From Pseudomonas sp. PSB18 (GTDB taxonomy: Bacteria; Pseudomonadota; Gammaproteobacteria; Pseudomonadales; Pseudomonadaceae): DNA of 64,000 nucleotides. The notes below the pieces were generated by a model, which searched no databases, was not told where the DNA came from, and saw only the letters and a list, made by a program, of their open reading frames with translations. The first letter of the stretch is position 1. Each line of letters opens with the position of its first letter. A program made the translations under genes and the position numbers. Positions 9,501-17,528 of the stretch are shown here, piece after piece. The DNA lies in contig NZ_NOIN01000017.1 of the NCBI RefSeq assembly GCF_014596565.1, forward strand, positions 31,759 through 95,758, given 5' to 3'.

Positions 9501-9552
9501 TGAATTCCGGGTAGTGGGCCGCGGGGGCAACCACGGGCAGTTGGGCAATCAT
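6520..9552 (-). CDS. ydiJ: YdiJ-type FAD and Fe-S dehydrogenase (D-2-hydroxyglutarate dehydrogenase-like)
   Basis: A 1010-residue protein of the size and order of E. coli YdiJ. It has a PCMH-type FAD domain (about 45-280; PRGGGTGTNGQSL loop), a FAD-oxidase C domain (about 300-550; the HVDAGVLHVRP region), then an Fe-S part. This has cysteines in CNGNGACYNF and in CLACKSCAGQCP (about 664-673), and a C-terminal CCGMSGTYGHE as in GlpC/HdrB CCG domains. Family members oxidise D-2-hydroxyacids such as D-2-hydroxyglutarate or D-lactate and pass electrons to the respiratory chain; I cannot separate these substrates by eye. AAGAGG lies six bases before the ATG. It is divergent from a LysR gene, its probable regulator. 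Confidence 0.87.
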   Translation of the reverse strand: MIAQLPVVAPAAHYPEFIEALRASGFRGHLSADYGTRTVLATDNSIYQRLPQAAVFPRDAEDVARIATLMAEPRFRQIKLTPRGGGTGTNGQSLTDGIVVDLSRHMNTILEINVAERWVRVQAGVVKDQLNAALKPHGLFFAPELSTSNRATVGGMINTDASGQGSCTYGKTRDHVLELHSVLLGGERLHTQPLSDAELETACAEPGRIGEVYRTARQIQETQAELIESVFPKLNRCLTGYDLAHLRDDHGRFNLNSVLCGAEGSLGFVVEAKLNVLPIPKYSVLVNVRYGSFMDALRDANALLAHKPLSIETVDSRVLLLAMKDIVWHSVAEYFPADAERPTLGINLVEFSGDDAAQVNAEVAAFVTHLQRDTTIERLGHTLAEGAEAVNRVYAMRKRSVGLLGNVEGEVRPQPFVEDTAVPPERLADYIAEFRALLDGHGLSYGMFGHVDAGVLHVRPALDMKDPAQAALVKPISDAVAELTQRYGGLLWGEHGKGLRSEYVPAFFGDLYPALQSLKGAFDPYNQLNPGKICTPPDAAEGLLKVNEVTLRGDLDRQIDERVWQSYGTAVHCNGNGACYNFDPDDAMCPSWKATRERQHSPKGRASLMREWLRLQGAANVDVLEAARGGASWLKDLPARLCNNLARSRGEADFSHEVYDAMAGCLACKSCAGQCPIKVNVPEFRSRFLQLYHGRYQRPLRDYLIGSLEFTIPYMAYAPGLYNAVMGSTWLSRLLANQVGMVDSPLISRFNFQATLSRCKVAVASVPALRELTPAQRERSVVLVQDAFTRYFETPLLASFIELAHQLGYRVFLAPYSANGKPLHVQGFLGAFNKAAIRNATQLQALADCSVPLVGLDPAMTLVYRQEYQKVPGLDACPKVLLPQEWLVDAVPQTANPVARTFRLLAHCTEKTNVPASTSQWQSVFAKLGLKLMTEATGCCGMSGTYGHELRNQDTSRTIFEQSWAGKLDKEGEALATGYSCRSQVKRLADKQLRHPLEVVLEQVLAGRRG

Positions 9553-9696
9553 TAACGGCCTCTTGGTGGGCTAATCACGTAAATACTTGTCGCCGGCGCA
9601 TGAATAGGTCAGGCTCGGAACGACCTGCGTCAATGTTCCTTCAGGTTCCCGGCGCAGACAACCGGATAATCCTGCCGCTATCGATGACTTTTCCGA

Positions 9697-10581
9697 ATGA
9701 ATTACCGCCACCTCACGCCATCCATGTCACTGCTGCTGGCATTTGAAGCCGCCGCCCGGCATGAAAGCTACACCCGGGCCGCGATTGAACTCTCGCTGAC
9801 GCAAAGCGCCGTCAGCCGGCAGGTCCAGGCGCTGGAAGAGCAATTGGGGCTGACGCTGTTTCGTCGCGAAGGCCGGCAGGTCCGGCTGACCGATGTCGGT
9901 CGCCTCTACCAACGGGAGATGAGCGAGGCCCTCGGACGCATCCGCAGCGCGACGCTGCAGGCCATGGCTTATCAGTCCGGCAGCGGCACCCTGCGCCTGG
10001 CGACGTTGCCGACCTTTGGTTCGAAGTGGCTGCTGCCGCGCCTGCATGAGTTCTACAAAACCCACCCCGGCATACTGGTGCACATCAGTTCCCGGATCGA
10101 CGCCATCGACTTCGACACCAGCGGCATCGACGCCGCCATCGTTGTCGGCACGGCCGACCTGCCGGGTCTGATCAGCCACCGCCTGCACGCCGAAGAACTG
10201 ATCGTAATCATCTCGGCGCAGGCGGCCAAGGCCCATGAGACGTGGACGCCGGAGCGCATCAGCGAACAGATGCTGCTCAATGTGGCGAACAACCCCAACG
10301 TCTGGGGCGACTGGTTCAGTCACTACACCCTGCCCCACGCCAGGATGCGCCTGGGCCCCAGCTTCGAACTCACCTCGCACTTGATCCAGGCGGTGCGTGC
10401 GGATATCGGCATTGGCCTGGTGCCACGCATCCTGGTGGCCGACGAATTGGCCAATGGCGAACTGATCGGCCTTGACCTGCCGTTCGCCAGCCGGCGCAGT
10501 TACTACCTCACCTATCCACCGCGCAACGAAATGCTGCCGTCGTTACGGGCGTTTCGTGGCTGGTTGTTGGAGCAGATCTAA
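9697..10581 (+). CDS. LysR-family transcriptional regulator (GcvA-like)
   Basis: A 294-residue LysR regulator. The N-terminal winged helix-turn-helix spans about residues 8-66 (AAIELSLTQSAVSRQVQALE, RREGRQVRLT) and is followed by a periplasmic-binding-like effector domain. The pattern is that of GcvA-type LysR proteins. It is transcribed away from the ydiJ-like gene across 144 bases, the usual arrangement for a LysR protein controlling its neighbour. No strong Shine-Dalgarno precedes the ATG. Confidence 0.85.
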   Translation: MNYRHLTPSMSLLLAFEAAARHESYTRAAIELSLTQSAVSRQVQALEEQLGLTLFRREGRQVRLTDVGRLYQREMSEALGRIRSATLQAMAYQSGSGTLRLATLPTFGSKWLLPRLHEFYKTHPGILVHISSRIDAIDFDTSGIDAAIVVGTADLPGLISHRLHAEELIVIISAQAAKAHETWTPERISEQMLLNVANNPNVWGDWFSHYTLPHARMRLGPSFELTSHLIQAVRADIGIGLVPRILVADELANGELIGLDLPFASRRSYYLTYPPRNEMLPSLRAFRGWLLEQI

Positions 10582-10611
10582 CTGTCCCGCAGTTATCGCA
10601 GACATAAAAAA

Positions 10612-10640
10612 GCCCCGCAAACCAAATGGGTCGGCGGGGC
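10612..10640 (-). terminator. Intrinsic terminator between convergent genes
   Basis: Stem GCCCCGC/GCGGGGC with a 15-base loop. On the minus strand it is followed by TTTTTT, so it terminates the lipoprotein gene. The A-run on the other side lets it serve the LysR gene too, though less well. Confidence 0.85.
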
Positions 10641-10700
10641 AAGGAATTGGTTGGTTGCGGCCAACCAAAGGAGCTCTGTGAAAAGTGTCTATCCGTCGAA

Positions 10701-11051
10701 TCAGATGCAGTCTTCTGCGGCGCGCTCGAAACTCGACGGCAGCAGGTTCGAGGCCAGCAGGTGCCGCTCATAGATGAACACCTTGCCGCCGTTCCCGGCC
10801 TTGTAGGCCTCCAGCACGTTGTCCGCGGAGACTTTGCTCGGCACGACGATCCGGTAGCTGCGCTGGGTCTGTGAGACCATCGGGTTCAACTGACTGTCCT
10901 GCAATTTCGGTATGACGCACTCGGCATACTCGGCCGGGGTCTTCTGGGTCTGCAGGGTCAGCGTCGGATCGTTTGGCGCGGAGGCACAACCGGCGAGCAG
11001 CAAAGAGGCAAACGCCATGACAGGCACGAATAAAAAGCGCATCAGTTTCAT
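10701..11051 (-). CDS. Small predicted lipoprotein
   Basis: About 116 residues from the ATG at 11051. The N terminus is hydrophobic (MKLMRFLFVPVMAFASLLLAG) and ends in a lipobox, LLAGC, so the mature protein should be lipid-anchored at Cys. Two further cysteines occur (AECVIPK and the penultimate residue). No enzyme motif is seen. The frame is open further upstream, but those residues do not look coding. A strong terminator follows. I do not recognise a family function. Confidence 0.7.
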   Translation of the reverse strand: MKLMRFLFVPVMAFASLLLAGCASAPNDPTLTLQTQKTPAEYAECVIPKLQDSQLNPMVSQTQRSYRIVVPSKVSADNVLEAYKAGNGGKVFIYERHLLASNLLPSSFERAAEDCI

Positions 11052-11202
11052 CCCGAAAATAAAAAGGGTCAGACTCGTATGACGACGGAAGGCTGTTGCG
11101 TCATGTCTGGAGCCACCTGTTCGATGGGTGCAATTGTCCAATGACTGGCGACAAAGCAGAACATGCGTTTAGTGATGGTCACTATTACTTCTAACGATAG
11201 TT

Positions 11203-11227
11203 GCGTGCCTTACGGGGTCAGGCACGC
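11203..11227. other. Hairpin in the spacer between lipoprotein and chorismate mutase genes
   Basis: Stem GCGTGCCT/AGGCACGC with a nine-base loop, overlapping the palindrome AGGCACGCGTGCCT (11220-11233). It lies about 70 bases past the chorismate mutase stop. There is no T-run, so terminator function is uncertain. Confidence 0.35.
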
Positions 11228-11293
11228 GTGCCTCGGTGTCGCGAAGCCGGGATTCCAGCCTCGCTGAACATGGTCATGATGAAGCGGATGGCG

Positions 11294-11593
11294 TCAGGAC
11301 TGGGCTGTCAGGGCCGAGTGGGTCTTCAATTCTTCGTCAATGAACGCAGCGATCATGGCCCGATAGACCCGCTCCACGACATCAGGCGAGGCACCGGCTT
11401 CGTTCGCAAGCCCGCGCACTTTGGTGATGACCTGCTCGACCCGCGCCGGTGCGCGCACATCGTCGGTGGTTTTCTTGAAGGCTGCCGCCTGCGTGACGAA
11501 GTTGCCGCGCCGGGCCAGGAGCGCAACGACCTGGCGGTCGATCTGGTCGATCTGCTGGCGGACTTCTTCGATTGATGTACAGCGTAATTCCAT
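11294..11593 (-). CDS. Stand-alone chorismate mutase (AroQ/PchB type)
   Basis: A 99-residue all-helical AroQ-fold protein. Visible features are the helix-1 stretch EVRQQIDQIDRQVVALLARR, then FVTQAAAFKK, and RVEQVITKVRGLANEAG. The family converts chorismate to prephenate; PchB relatives act as isochorismate-pyruvate lyases in salicylate synthesis. The short length matches both. No isochorismate synthase is adjacent, so chorismate mutase is the safer name. AAAGGAG lies seven to ten bases before the ATG. It is preceded upstream by a REPIN and an unknown small gene. Confidence 0.78.
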   Translation of the reverse strand: MELRCTSIEEVRQQIDQIDRQVVALLARRGNFVTQAAAFKKTTDDVRAPARVEQVITKVRGLANEAGASPDVVERVYRAMIAAFIDEELKTHSALTAQS

Positions 11594-11643
11594 TTTGAGT
11601 ATCTCCTTTCAAGTAACGGCAATGTGTATGGGCGGTTGCGATA

Positions 11644-11706
11644 TGGCGGCATATTCGAGATAGATGCAAGCAGAGCCGCCGCCATCGCGAGCAGGCTCGC
11701 TCCCAC
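11644..11706. repeat. REPIN remnant with an eroded left arm
   Basis: The right REP (11676-11706; GCCATCGCGAGCAGGCTCGC) is intact. The left arm survives only as ATGGCGGC followed by the spacer ATTCGAGATAGATGCAAGC, recognisably the 6.2 kb spacer. Confidence 0.7.
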
Positions 11707-11724
11707 AGGGTGTTCCGGGGAACA

Positions 11725-11970
11725 TCAGAGCTTTGGGATAATACCGGTGGCCTCGGCAATCGTTGCCAGCACCTCTTCCATCCCCGCGATGTGATTCTGA
11801 AGGTCGACAAAAGACTGATGGACCGCTTCGTCGACGTCTACGGTTTGCTGTCCACGAAGCGCTATCACCCTGCGCAGTTCCTTTTCCTGAAGTTCGTTCA
11901 CGCTTTCGCGCAACGTCAGGAGCTGGTCGAATATCTGTGCGACTTTGGCTTTGCTATCGACGTCCATCAT
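11725..11970 (-). CDS. Small hypothetical protein, helical
   Basis: About 81 residues if started at the double ATG (11970 or 11967), which follows TTGGAG. It is charged and helical throughout (SKAKVAQIFDQLLTLRESVNELQEKELRRVIALRGQQ), with a heptad-like pattern that suggests a coiled coil. There are no cysteines, signal or known motif. I do not recognise the family. Confidence 0.55.
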   Translation of the reverse strand: MMDVDSKAKVAQIFDQLLTLRESVNELQEKELRRVIALRGQQTVDVDEAVHQSFVDLQNHIAGMEEVLATIAEATGIIPKL

Positions 11971-12177
11971 CTCCAACCCAATCTCTCGATGAATGCGCCC
12001 CAGGGACACGCGACCAGGATGCCGGGGCACTGAGATGTTGGCGCACAGGCTGTGGGGTGATCAATGGACACCTGAACACGCCGAGGAGTTTCGGTCCGGC
12101 CAGGGCCGGTCTTCCTTGGAACGTAACGATGGCAAAGACAGTCGGAGCAATCAGGCCCTTGGCAAAGAAATCGTCCC

Positions 12178-13944
12178 ATGCCCTTACGATCAGCCGTCCT
12201 CGCTGCGCTATTCACCCTGGCGACTGGCACAACCGCCGATGCACAGGAACCGCTACGCCTGGAAAACCTGAAGCGCTGCGGCAATCTTCTGGAAAACCAG
12301 CGCCAGGACTGGTGCCTGACGGTGCGCGGGTTGGACGATGGCGTGCCGCAATTGAAGCTGGGTAACCGAGCGATCCCCCCGGACGCTGTCCAGCGCGAGG
12401 GACAGCACCTGCGCTTGCAACTGGACAGCGCCGACTACCAGAGCGGCCCTCTCTGGCTGGAGGATGGCCCACGCACCAGCAACGCCGCCTGGCTGACCTT
12501 GCGCAACAGCCACGTACTGGCCGCCGGACCGGACGAAGTGGCGAAGAACATGGACGGGCTGACCACTTACGTCAATCTGGTCAGCCTGCTGATCGAGGAA
12601 GATCGCGACGGCCCTCAGGAAGCCGAGCGCCTTGCCGGCAAGTACGGCGCGACTGTGGTCGGCAGCATTGCCCCTTTGAACCTTTATCAGCTTCGCCTGC
12701 CGGCCACGGACCTGATGCAGCGTGACGCACTGGTGCTGCGGCTGGGCAGTGAAACCAGTGTGGATGCGGTGGTGATCGAGGAGTCCGCGGCGGAAGAAAC
12801 CGAGCAATCCGCCGCTCGGCCTGAAGAACCGAAGAAACCGGCGCAGGACTCCGACGAATGGGCCGCGAACCGCTTTCTCGATGCGGTGCACTACTACCAG
12901 CGGCGCATCCCCGGACAGCAGGCGCCCATCCGGCCGCAACCCGTGCGTATCGGCCTGATCGAGCGCGACGTGGATTTCGACACCGCGGATTTTGCCGACT
13001 ACCTCGGTGCCTGCTCGGTACCGCGCACCTGTGTCTACGCCCGCGATGCCGGCGCCCCGGACGATCATGGCACCACCGTCGCGGGCATCCTCGCCGCGCG
13101 CTGGAACGACGGTGGCAACACGGGTTTTCTGCGCGGCCTGGATAAGGCCAGCGGTGGCTTCGAGGTCATCGTCGAACGTAATTCCGATGCCGGGATTACC
13201 GCCAATATCGCCGCCTCGGTCAACCTCGTGGAGGATGGCGTACGCGTACTCAACTGGAGCTGGGGTATCCACCGGGTGGGCGCCAAGGACGTCAAGGGGG
13301 ACGATGTGGATTCCCTGCTGCGCTCGGGCATCGCCATGAGCGGCTACGAGGAACTGCTGGAGGAATTCTTTCTCTGGCTGCGCAAGGAGCACCCCGACGT
13401 GATCGTGGTGAACTCCGCCGGCAACGGCTCCTCGTTCTCGGGCAGCGATGAATACCGCCTGCCCTCCTCCTTCATCACCGAGCAGTTGCTGGTGGTCGGT
13501 GGTCACCAACGCAGCGAGCGTGCCGGAGTCGCGGTCGACGATCCGGCCTATGCGGTCAAGCGCAGCTCTTCGAACATCGACATGCGCGTCGACATCACCG
13601 CCGCCGCTTGCACTCACGCCTCGACGCCCGGTGCAGGCCAGGACGGTGCGGTGCATTGCGGCACCTCCTACGCCACGCCCATGGTCGCAGGCCTGCTGGC
13701 GGCAATGCTGTCCATCAACCCGCAACTTCAGCCCGAGCAATTGCGCACGCTGCTGCGCCGCAGCGCCCTGACCATCGGCGACAACCACGACTTCGAACGG
13801 ATGGACGCGGAAGACCTCACCGCCCCCATCCTGCCGTCGGAGCGCCGCTACCAGCTCAATGACAAGGACGTGGGGCGCTCGGCGCGGTTGGACATGCAGA
13901 AGGCATTGGACCTGGCGGTGGAAAGTCGCGAGCGGGTACGTTGA
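12178..13944 (+). CDS. Exported S8 (subtilisin-like) peptidase with altered Asp motif
   Basis: A 588-residue secreted protein: signal peptide (about 1-22), an N-terminal region of about 200 residues, an acidic linker rich in E, P and K (about 205-228), then a subtilase domain. The His motif is DDHGTT (His297), the oxyanion Asn is in NSAGNG, and the Ser motif is GTSYATPMVAG (Ser497). Where subtilases have I-D-[ST]-G, this protein has I261-E262-R263-D264, so the canonical catalytic Asp is Glu or is shifted two residues. It may be inactive or unusual. The Shine-Dalgarno is weak. The gene is convergent with the OPT transporter remnant. Confidence 0.8.
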   Translation: MPLRSAVLAALFTLATGTTADAQEPLRLENLKRCGNLLENQRQDWCLTVRGLDDGVPQLKLGNRAIPPDAVQREGQHLRLQLDSADYQSGPLWLEDGPRTSNAAWLTLRNSHVLAAGPDEVAKNMDGLTTYVNLVSLLIEEDRDGPQEAERLAGKYGATVVGSIAPLNLYQLRLPATDLMQRDALVLRLGSETSVDAVVIEESAAEETEQSAARPEEPKKPAQDSDEWAANRFLDAVHYYQRRIPGQQAPIRPQPVRIGLIERDVDFDTADFADYLGACSVPRTCVYARDAGAPDDHGTTVAGILAARWNDGGNTGFLRGLDKASGGFEVIVERNSDAGITANIAASVNLVEDGVRVLNWSWGIHRVGAKDVKGDDVDSLLRSGIAMSGYEELLEEFFLWLRKEHPDVIVVNSAGNGSSFSGSDEYRLPSSFITEQLLVVGGHQRSERAGVAVDDPAYAVKRSSSNIDMRVDITAAACTHASTPGAGQDGAVHCGTSYATPMVAGLLAAMLSINPQLQPEQLRTLLRRSALTIGDNHDFERMDAEDLTAPILPSERRYQLNDKDVGRSARLDMQKALDLAVESRERVR

Positions 13945-13971
13945 CTATCCGCGTATGCCATGCTCGGTGAA

Positions 13972-15713
13972 TCACCCACTCCCTAGCATCTGCCACAACG
14001 ACGCGCCCACCCCGGTCATGCTCTCCCCGGCAATCAACCCCGCCGCCGCGGTGATTGCGAAGCGCTCCGTGAGGCTCGACCAGCGACAGCTCACCGCCCA
14101 GGTGAGTACCGCGCCGAGGGCCATCATCCATGACACCGAGGCCGGCAGCACGAACGCCAGGCCCAGGGCTGCGGTGCTCGGCAGGTACCGGGCCCGATGC
14201 TCGGGCAGCAAGCTGTCGAGCACGCCCAACAGCACGCCGGCCAGGCCACCGATGAAGATCGCCCAGCGGATGCTCGGCGATAATGACTCCAGCCCTTGGG
14301 TCAGGGTTTGCGCCACGGCTTTCCAGGTGGCCACCGCCGGGGCCGGCCATTCTTCGGAGAGCAGCATGGCTTGAGGGTCCGGGATCAGGGCCAGATAGGC
14401 CAATACGCCGACGATGCTGCCGACGAAAATACCCAGGGTCTGGGCGACCAACTGCTTGCGCGGCGTCACACCAATGGCCCGGCCGACCTTGAAATCGTTC
14501 ATCAAGTCCGTGCACTGCCCGCCGAGCCACCGGCGGTGTTGGCACTCATCAGGTTGATCGGCACCTGCCCCGGCGCAACGATGCCGAAGCTCAACTGGGA
14601 CAACTGTCCGATAGCGCCGATGGGCGGAATACCCGTGGCGCCGACGACCCGGGCGGCCACCGCCGCCAGGCAGATCGCCAGGGGTATGGTCAACAGCGCC
14701 ATCCACGGGTTGATGCCGAACAACAGCGCCTGCAAGCTCACCACCAGTACGATGGACACCAAGAAGCCAACGGCAGGTCCGGCCTTGGGAACCACCCAGA
14801 TCGCCCCACCGCCAGCCCGGGTAGTCTTGTGCAGAGCCCACAAGCGAATCCCCAGGGAAGCCAACGTCGAACAGACCATCAGGCTCACGCCTGGCCACAG
14901 CAACCACTCCACCAGCGCCGCGAACTGCGGACCCGTGCTGCCTTGCGACAATTGCACCAGACCCTGCTCCAGCAACCACGGCGCCAGCCCGCCCCACGCC
15001 AGCAAGGCGCCGAGCAGCAGGGTCAAACCAACGCGAATACCGATGATTCCGCCAAACCCCACCAGCAGCAGCGAAGGATCCGCGGTGAATGTCAGGCGCT
15101 CCAGTTGCGCGGTTGGCGACCAGCGCGGAAAAGCCCACATGAAGGTGTCCACCCACTTGACCACGCCGGACAACAACGCGGCGCCAAGCAATACCCTCAA
15201 GCGCGTCGCCGCTTCATGGCCTTGGTTGTAGATGTGCAACAGGGTTTCCAGGGTTGCCATGCCTTCGGGAAACTTCAGCGCCTTGTCGTTGAGCAGCGAC
15301 GGTCGCAGATACCAGGCGATCCAGATGCCCAGGAAGCTTACCGAAAAGACCCAGGCGACCATGGGAATGGCATCCAGTTGTTGGCCGGTCAACAAGGTGT
15401 AGGCCGGAATCGGCGCGACCAGCCCGCCGGAAATGATCGAGGCCGCCGCGGAGGCCACCGTCTGGTTGATGTTGCTTTCGTGCAACGTCCAGGGCAGTCG
15501 CGCGGCTGAACGCCTGGCCAGGCCTTGCCAGATGCCATAGCCGATCAGTAAGGCAATGATCGACATGTTGAACGACCAGCCGATCTTCAACCCGGCGTAG
15601 ACATTGGAGGGCGTCAACAGGATACCGATCACGATGCCGGTAACGACCGCGCGCACGCTGAGTTCCCGTTCGACCGGGGCATGGAGGGGCAGCGATGACG
15701 AGGTTTGAAGCAT
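13972..15713 (-). pseudogene. OPT-family oligopeptide transporter, frameshifted
   Basis: Two overlapping frames together encode one OPT transporter of about 580 residues. The first (15713 to 14502) starts MLQTSSSLPLHAPVERELS and runs to MSANTAGGSAG, where it shifts into SART and a stop. The second resumes exactly there with QCTDLMNDFKVGRAIGVTPRKQ and continues through several membrane helices to 13972. The join lies in a G-rich run at about 14518-14521, and one inserted base would restore it. Either the gene is broken or the assembly has a one-base error. AAGGA precedes the ATG. OPT proteins are proton-coupled importers of peptides or metal chelates. Confidence 0.8.
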
Positions 15714-15865
15714 GCGAAATCCTTATCGGCAAGGAGACAGCGCGATCACTCGCCTAACAAGTGAGCGCTGCATTGGCGGAAGGTTCACAGTGTCGAGGGG
15801 CAGCTGTTCGCTGTTACCAGGAATGCGGGACGTCGCTCAGGGGCCGATAACGGCACCTCGCGGCG

Positions 15866-16288
15866 TCAAGGCTTGATGTTCTTCAGCTCATTGAGCAATG
15901 CCAGCAGTTGCTGCATCTTTTCCTCACCGAACTGCTCTTCGATCCGTCGATAGTTGCCTTCCATCCCCTCGCTCATGGACACGAAGCATTGCTGGCCGCG
16001 TTCGGTCAGGCCGACGAATACCCGACGCTGGTCCTGGCTGGACTTCTGCCGGCGCACCAGGCCGTCGCGCTCCAGGCGGCTGAGCACGCCGGTCATGCTC
16101 GGTTTGAGGATGCAGGCCTGCTGGGCGAGCTGGTGGCTTTCCAGTTCACCTTGCTGATGCAGGATGCGGATCACCCGCCATTGCTGCTCGGTGAGGTCGT
16201 GCTGGTTCAACGCCGGGCGGAAAAATGCCATGGCCGCTTCGCGGGCCTGCAGCAGGGTCAGCGTCAATGAAGGTCTGGGGTTGGCCAT
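15866..16288 (-). CDS. hpaR: HpaR-type MarR regulator, copy 1
   Basis: A 140-residue MarR protein with the HpaR signature SLTLTLLQAREAAM near the N terminus and a winged helix with HQLAQQACILKPSMTGVLSR as recognition region. HpaR represses the homoprotocatechuate meta-cleavage genes and is relieved by pathway aromatics. It lies beside hpaA and the hpaG-hpaI operon. A paralogue of the same length and layout sits at 25088-25510, on the other side of the operon. Confidence 0.86.
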   Translation of the reverse strand: MANPRPSLTLTLLQAREAAMAFFRPALNQHDLTEQQWRVIRILHQQGELESHQLAQQACILKPSMTGVLSRLERDGLVRRQKSSQDQRRVFVGLTERGQQCFVSMSEGMEGNYRRIEEQFGEEKMQQLLALLNELKNIKP

Positions 16289-16316
16289 GTTCGGACTGCT
16301 TGGAATGGACGAGTGG

Positions 16317-16345
16317 GCAGCTTAGTGGCGCAGATAATTAGCTGC
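16317..16345. promoter_or_regulatory. Imperfect inverted repeat upstream of hpaR copy 1
   Basis: GCAGCTTAG and ATTAGCTGC form an imperfect inverted repeat about 30-55 bases upstream of the hpaR start. It is a candidate autoregulatory site and shares TTAG with the palindrome before the second hpaR, but it is weaker. Confidence 0.3.
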
Positions 16346-16380
16346 AAGAGCAAGCCGCTTGCTCAAATTTGCCACGGGTT

Positions 16381-16410
16381 TGTGGCGAGGGGATTTATCC
16401 CCTCGCCACA
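16381..16410. repeat. Short palindromic repeat, second REP family
   Basis: TGTGGCGAGGGGATTTATC overlaps its own inverted copy to form a 30-base near-perfect palindrome between hpaR and the end of hpaA. The same 19-base arm recurs at 20474 and, inverted, at 20603. It could also act as a transcription terminator for hpaA. Confidence 0.75.
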
Positions 16411-16438
16411 AAAGCTAGTGTTCCATCGAGGATAAATT

Positions 16439-17344
16439 TCAGCGCAACCCCGACTGCCGCTGGCGATACTCCCCAGGGGTGAGCTGAGCATAGCGCTGGA
16501 AAAACCGGCTGAAATAGGCCGGGTCCTTGAACCCGAGCTGGTAGCAGATTTCATTGGCCGAGCTACCAGTGAACAGCAACAGACGCTTGGCCTCTTGCAT
16601 CAACCGCTCCATGATCAGCCGCTTGGAAGGCAGGTCCGCAATGCGCCGGCACACGTCGTTGAGGCGCGCCTCGGTCACCCCGATGCCCTCGGCATAGCGC
16701 GACAACGGCCAGTGTTGCAGGTAGTGCGCTTCGATCAGCTCGTTGAAGCGGTGAAAGATCTTCAAGTCCTCATGTCGCGCCGGCCGCGCTTCCAGAGAGT
16801 TGGAGCACAACCGCAACAGGCTGATCATGATCAGCCGCGTCAAGCCGTCCAGCGCCACGCTGCGCCCCGGCCGAGCGGCCGCCACCTCCGCGCTCAGTTC
16901 CTCGAACAAGTATTCCAACCGGCACACTTCCCCGGCCTGCTCCGGCCCCAACTGCGTCAGCGCCACACAGGCTGCCGGTAGCTGCACACCGGCCGGGGCG
17001 AGCCCGGGGTCGGCGTCGATCAACTGCCAGACCAACTGCTGGCGCACCGTCAGCACATGCCCGTCACTGTCGGCCTCGGTCACGAAGGAATGGGGAATGG
17101 TCGGCGGCGTGAGAAAGAACATCGGCCCGGATTCGACGTACTGCTGATCGTCCAGATACACCCGCACAGTACCGCTCTTGACGTAGTGCACCTGAAAGAA
17201 CCGGTCATGGCGATGCACCGGCATGTTCCGGCCGAAAAAGCCGGCCAGGTTGGCGAGCCGGTCGTAGTGCACTTCGGCGTCGCTGTAGCGCTGGTCGTAC
17301 ACCTGGCCAATGTTGATGTTCGGGATCGGCTGACGATCGGTCAT
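16439..17344 (-). CDS. hpaA: HpaA, AraC-family activator of 4-hydroxyphenylacetate catabolism
   Basis: About 301 residues from the ATG at 17344 (MTDRQPIPNINIGQVYD). It has an N-terminal cupin-like effector domain (HRHDRFFQVHYV near residue 45) and a C-terminal AraC domain with two helix-turn-helices (LSRYAEGIGVTEARLNDVCR; SSANEICYQLGFKDPAYFSR). HpaA activates the hydroxylase genes in response to 4- or 3-hydroxyphenylacetate in enteric bacteria. Here it is divergent from hpaG1 and next to hpaR, the expected place. An upstream in-frame start is possible but its extra residues look non-coding. Confidence 0.87.
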   Translation of the reverse strand: MTDRQPIPNINIGQVYDQRYSDAEVHYDRLANLAGFFGRNMPVHRHDRFFQVHYVKSGTVRVYLDDQQYVESGPMFFLTPPTIPHSFVTEADSDGHVLTVRQQLVWQLIDADPGLAPAGVQLPAACVALTQLGPEQAGEVCRLEYLFEELSAEVAAARPGRSVALDGLTRLIMISLLRLCSNSLEARPARHEDLKIFHRFNELIEAHYLQHWPLSRYAEGIGVTEARLNDVCRRIADLPSKRLIMERLMQEAKRLLLFTGSSANEICYQLGFKDPAYFSRFFQRYAQLTPGEYRQRQSGLR

Positions 17345-17440
17345 CACGCAGTACTCGTTTTTATGCTGATTCAGGCAGCGCCCGAGGCTCATCCTGCACC
17401 GAATCCGGGAAGGCAACCAGTGCCGGTCATTCTGTCACGC

Positions 17441-17484
17441 TTGACGATAGTTAACATCTTAATTATAACTGTTAACACATTAAC
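17441..17484 (+). promoter_or_regulatory. hpaG promoter with TTAAC operator-like repeats
   Basis: TTGACG (17441-17446) and TATAAC (17464-17469) are separated by exactly 17 bases, a good sigma-70 promoter ending about 60 bases before hpaG1. TAGTTAAC lies in its spacer, and GTTAAC (17471-17476) and TTAAC (17480-17484) lie at the start-site position. The TAGTTAA core is also the arm of the palindrome before the second hpaR gene, so HpaR binding here is a reasonable inference. Confidence 0.6.
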
Positions 17485-17528
17485 AATATCGCAGAGCCCT
17501 CCTCCCTCTGCACCGCCAGGAGACAAGC

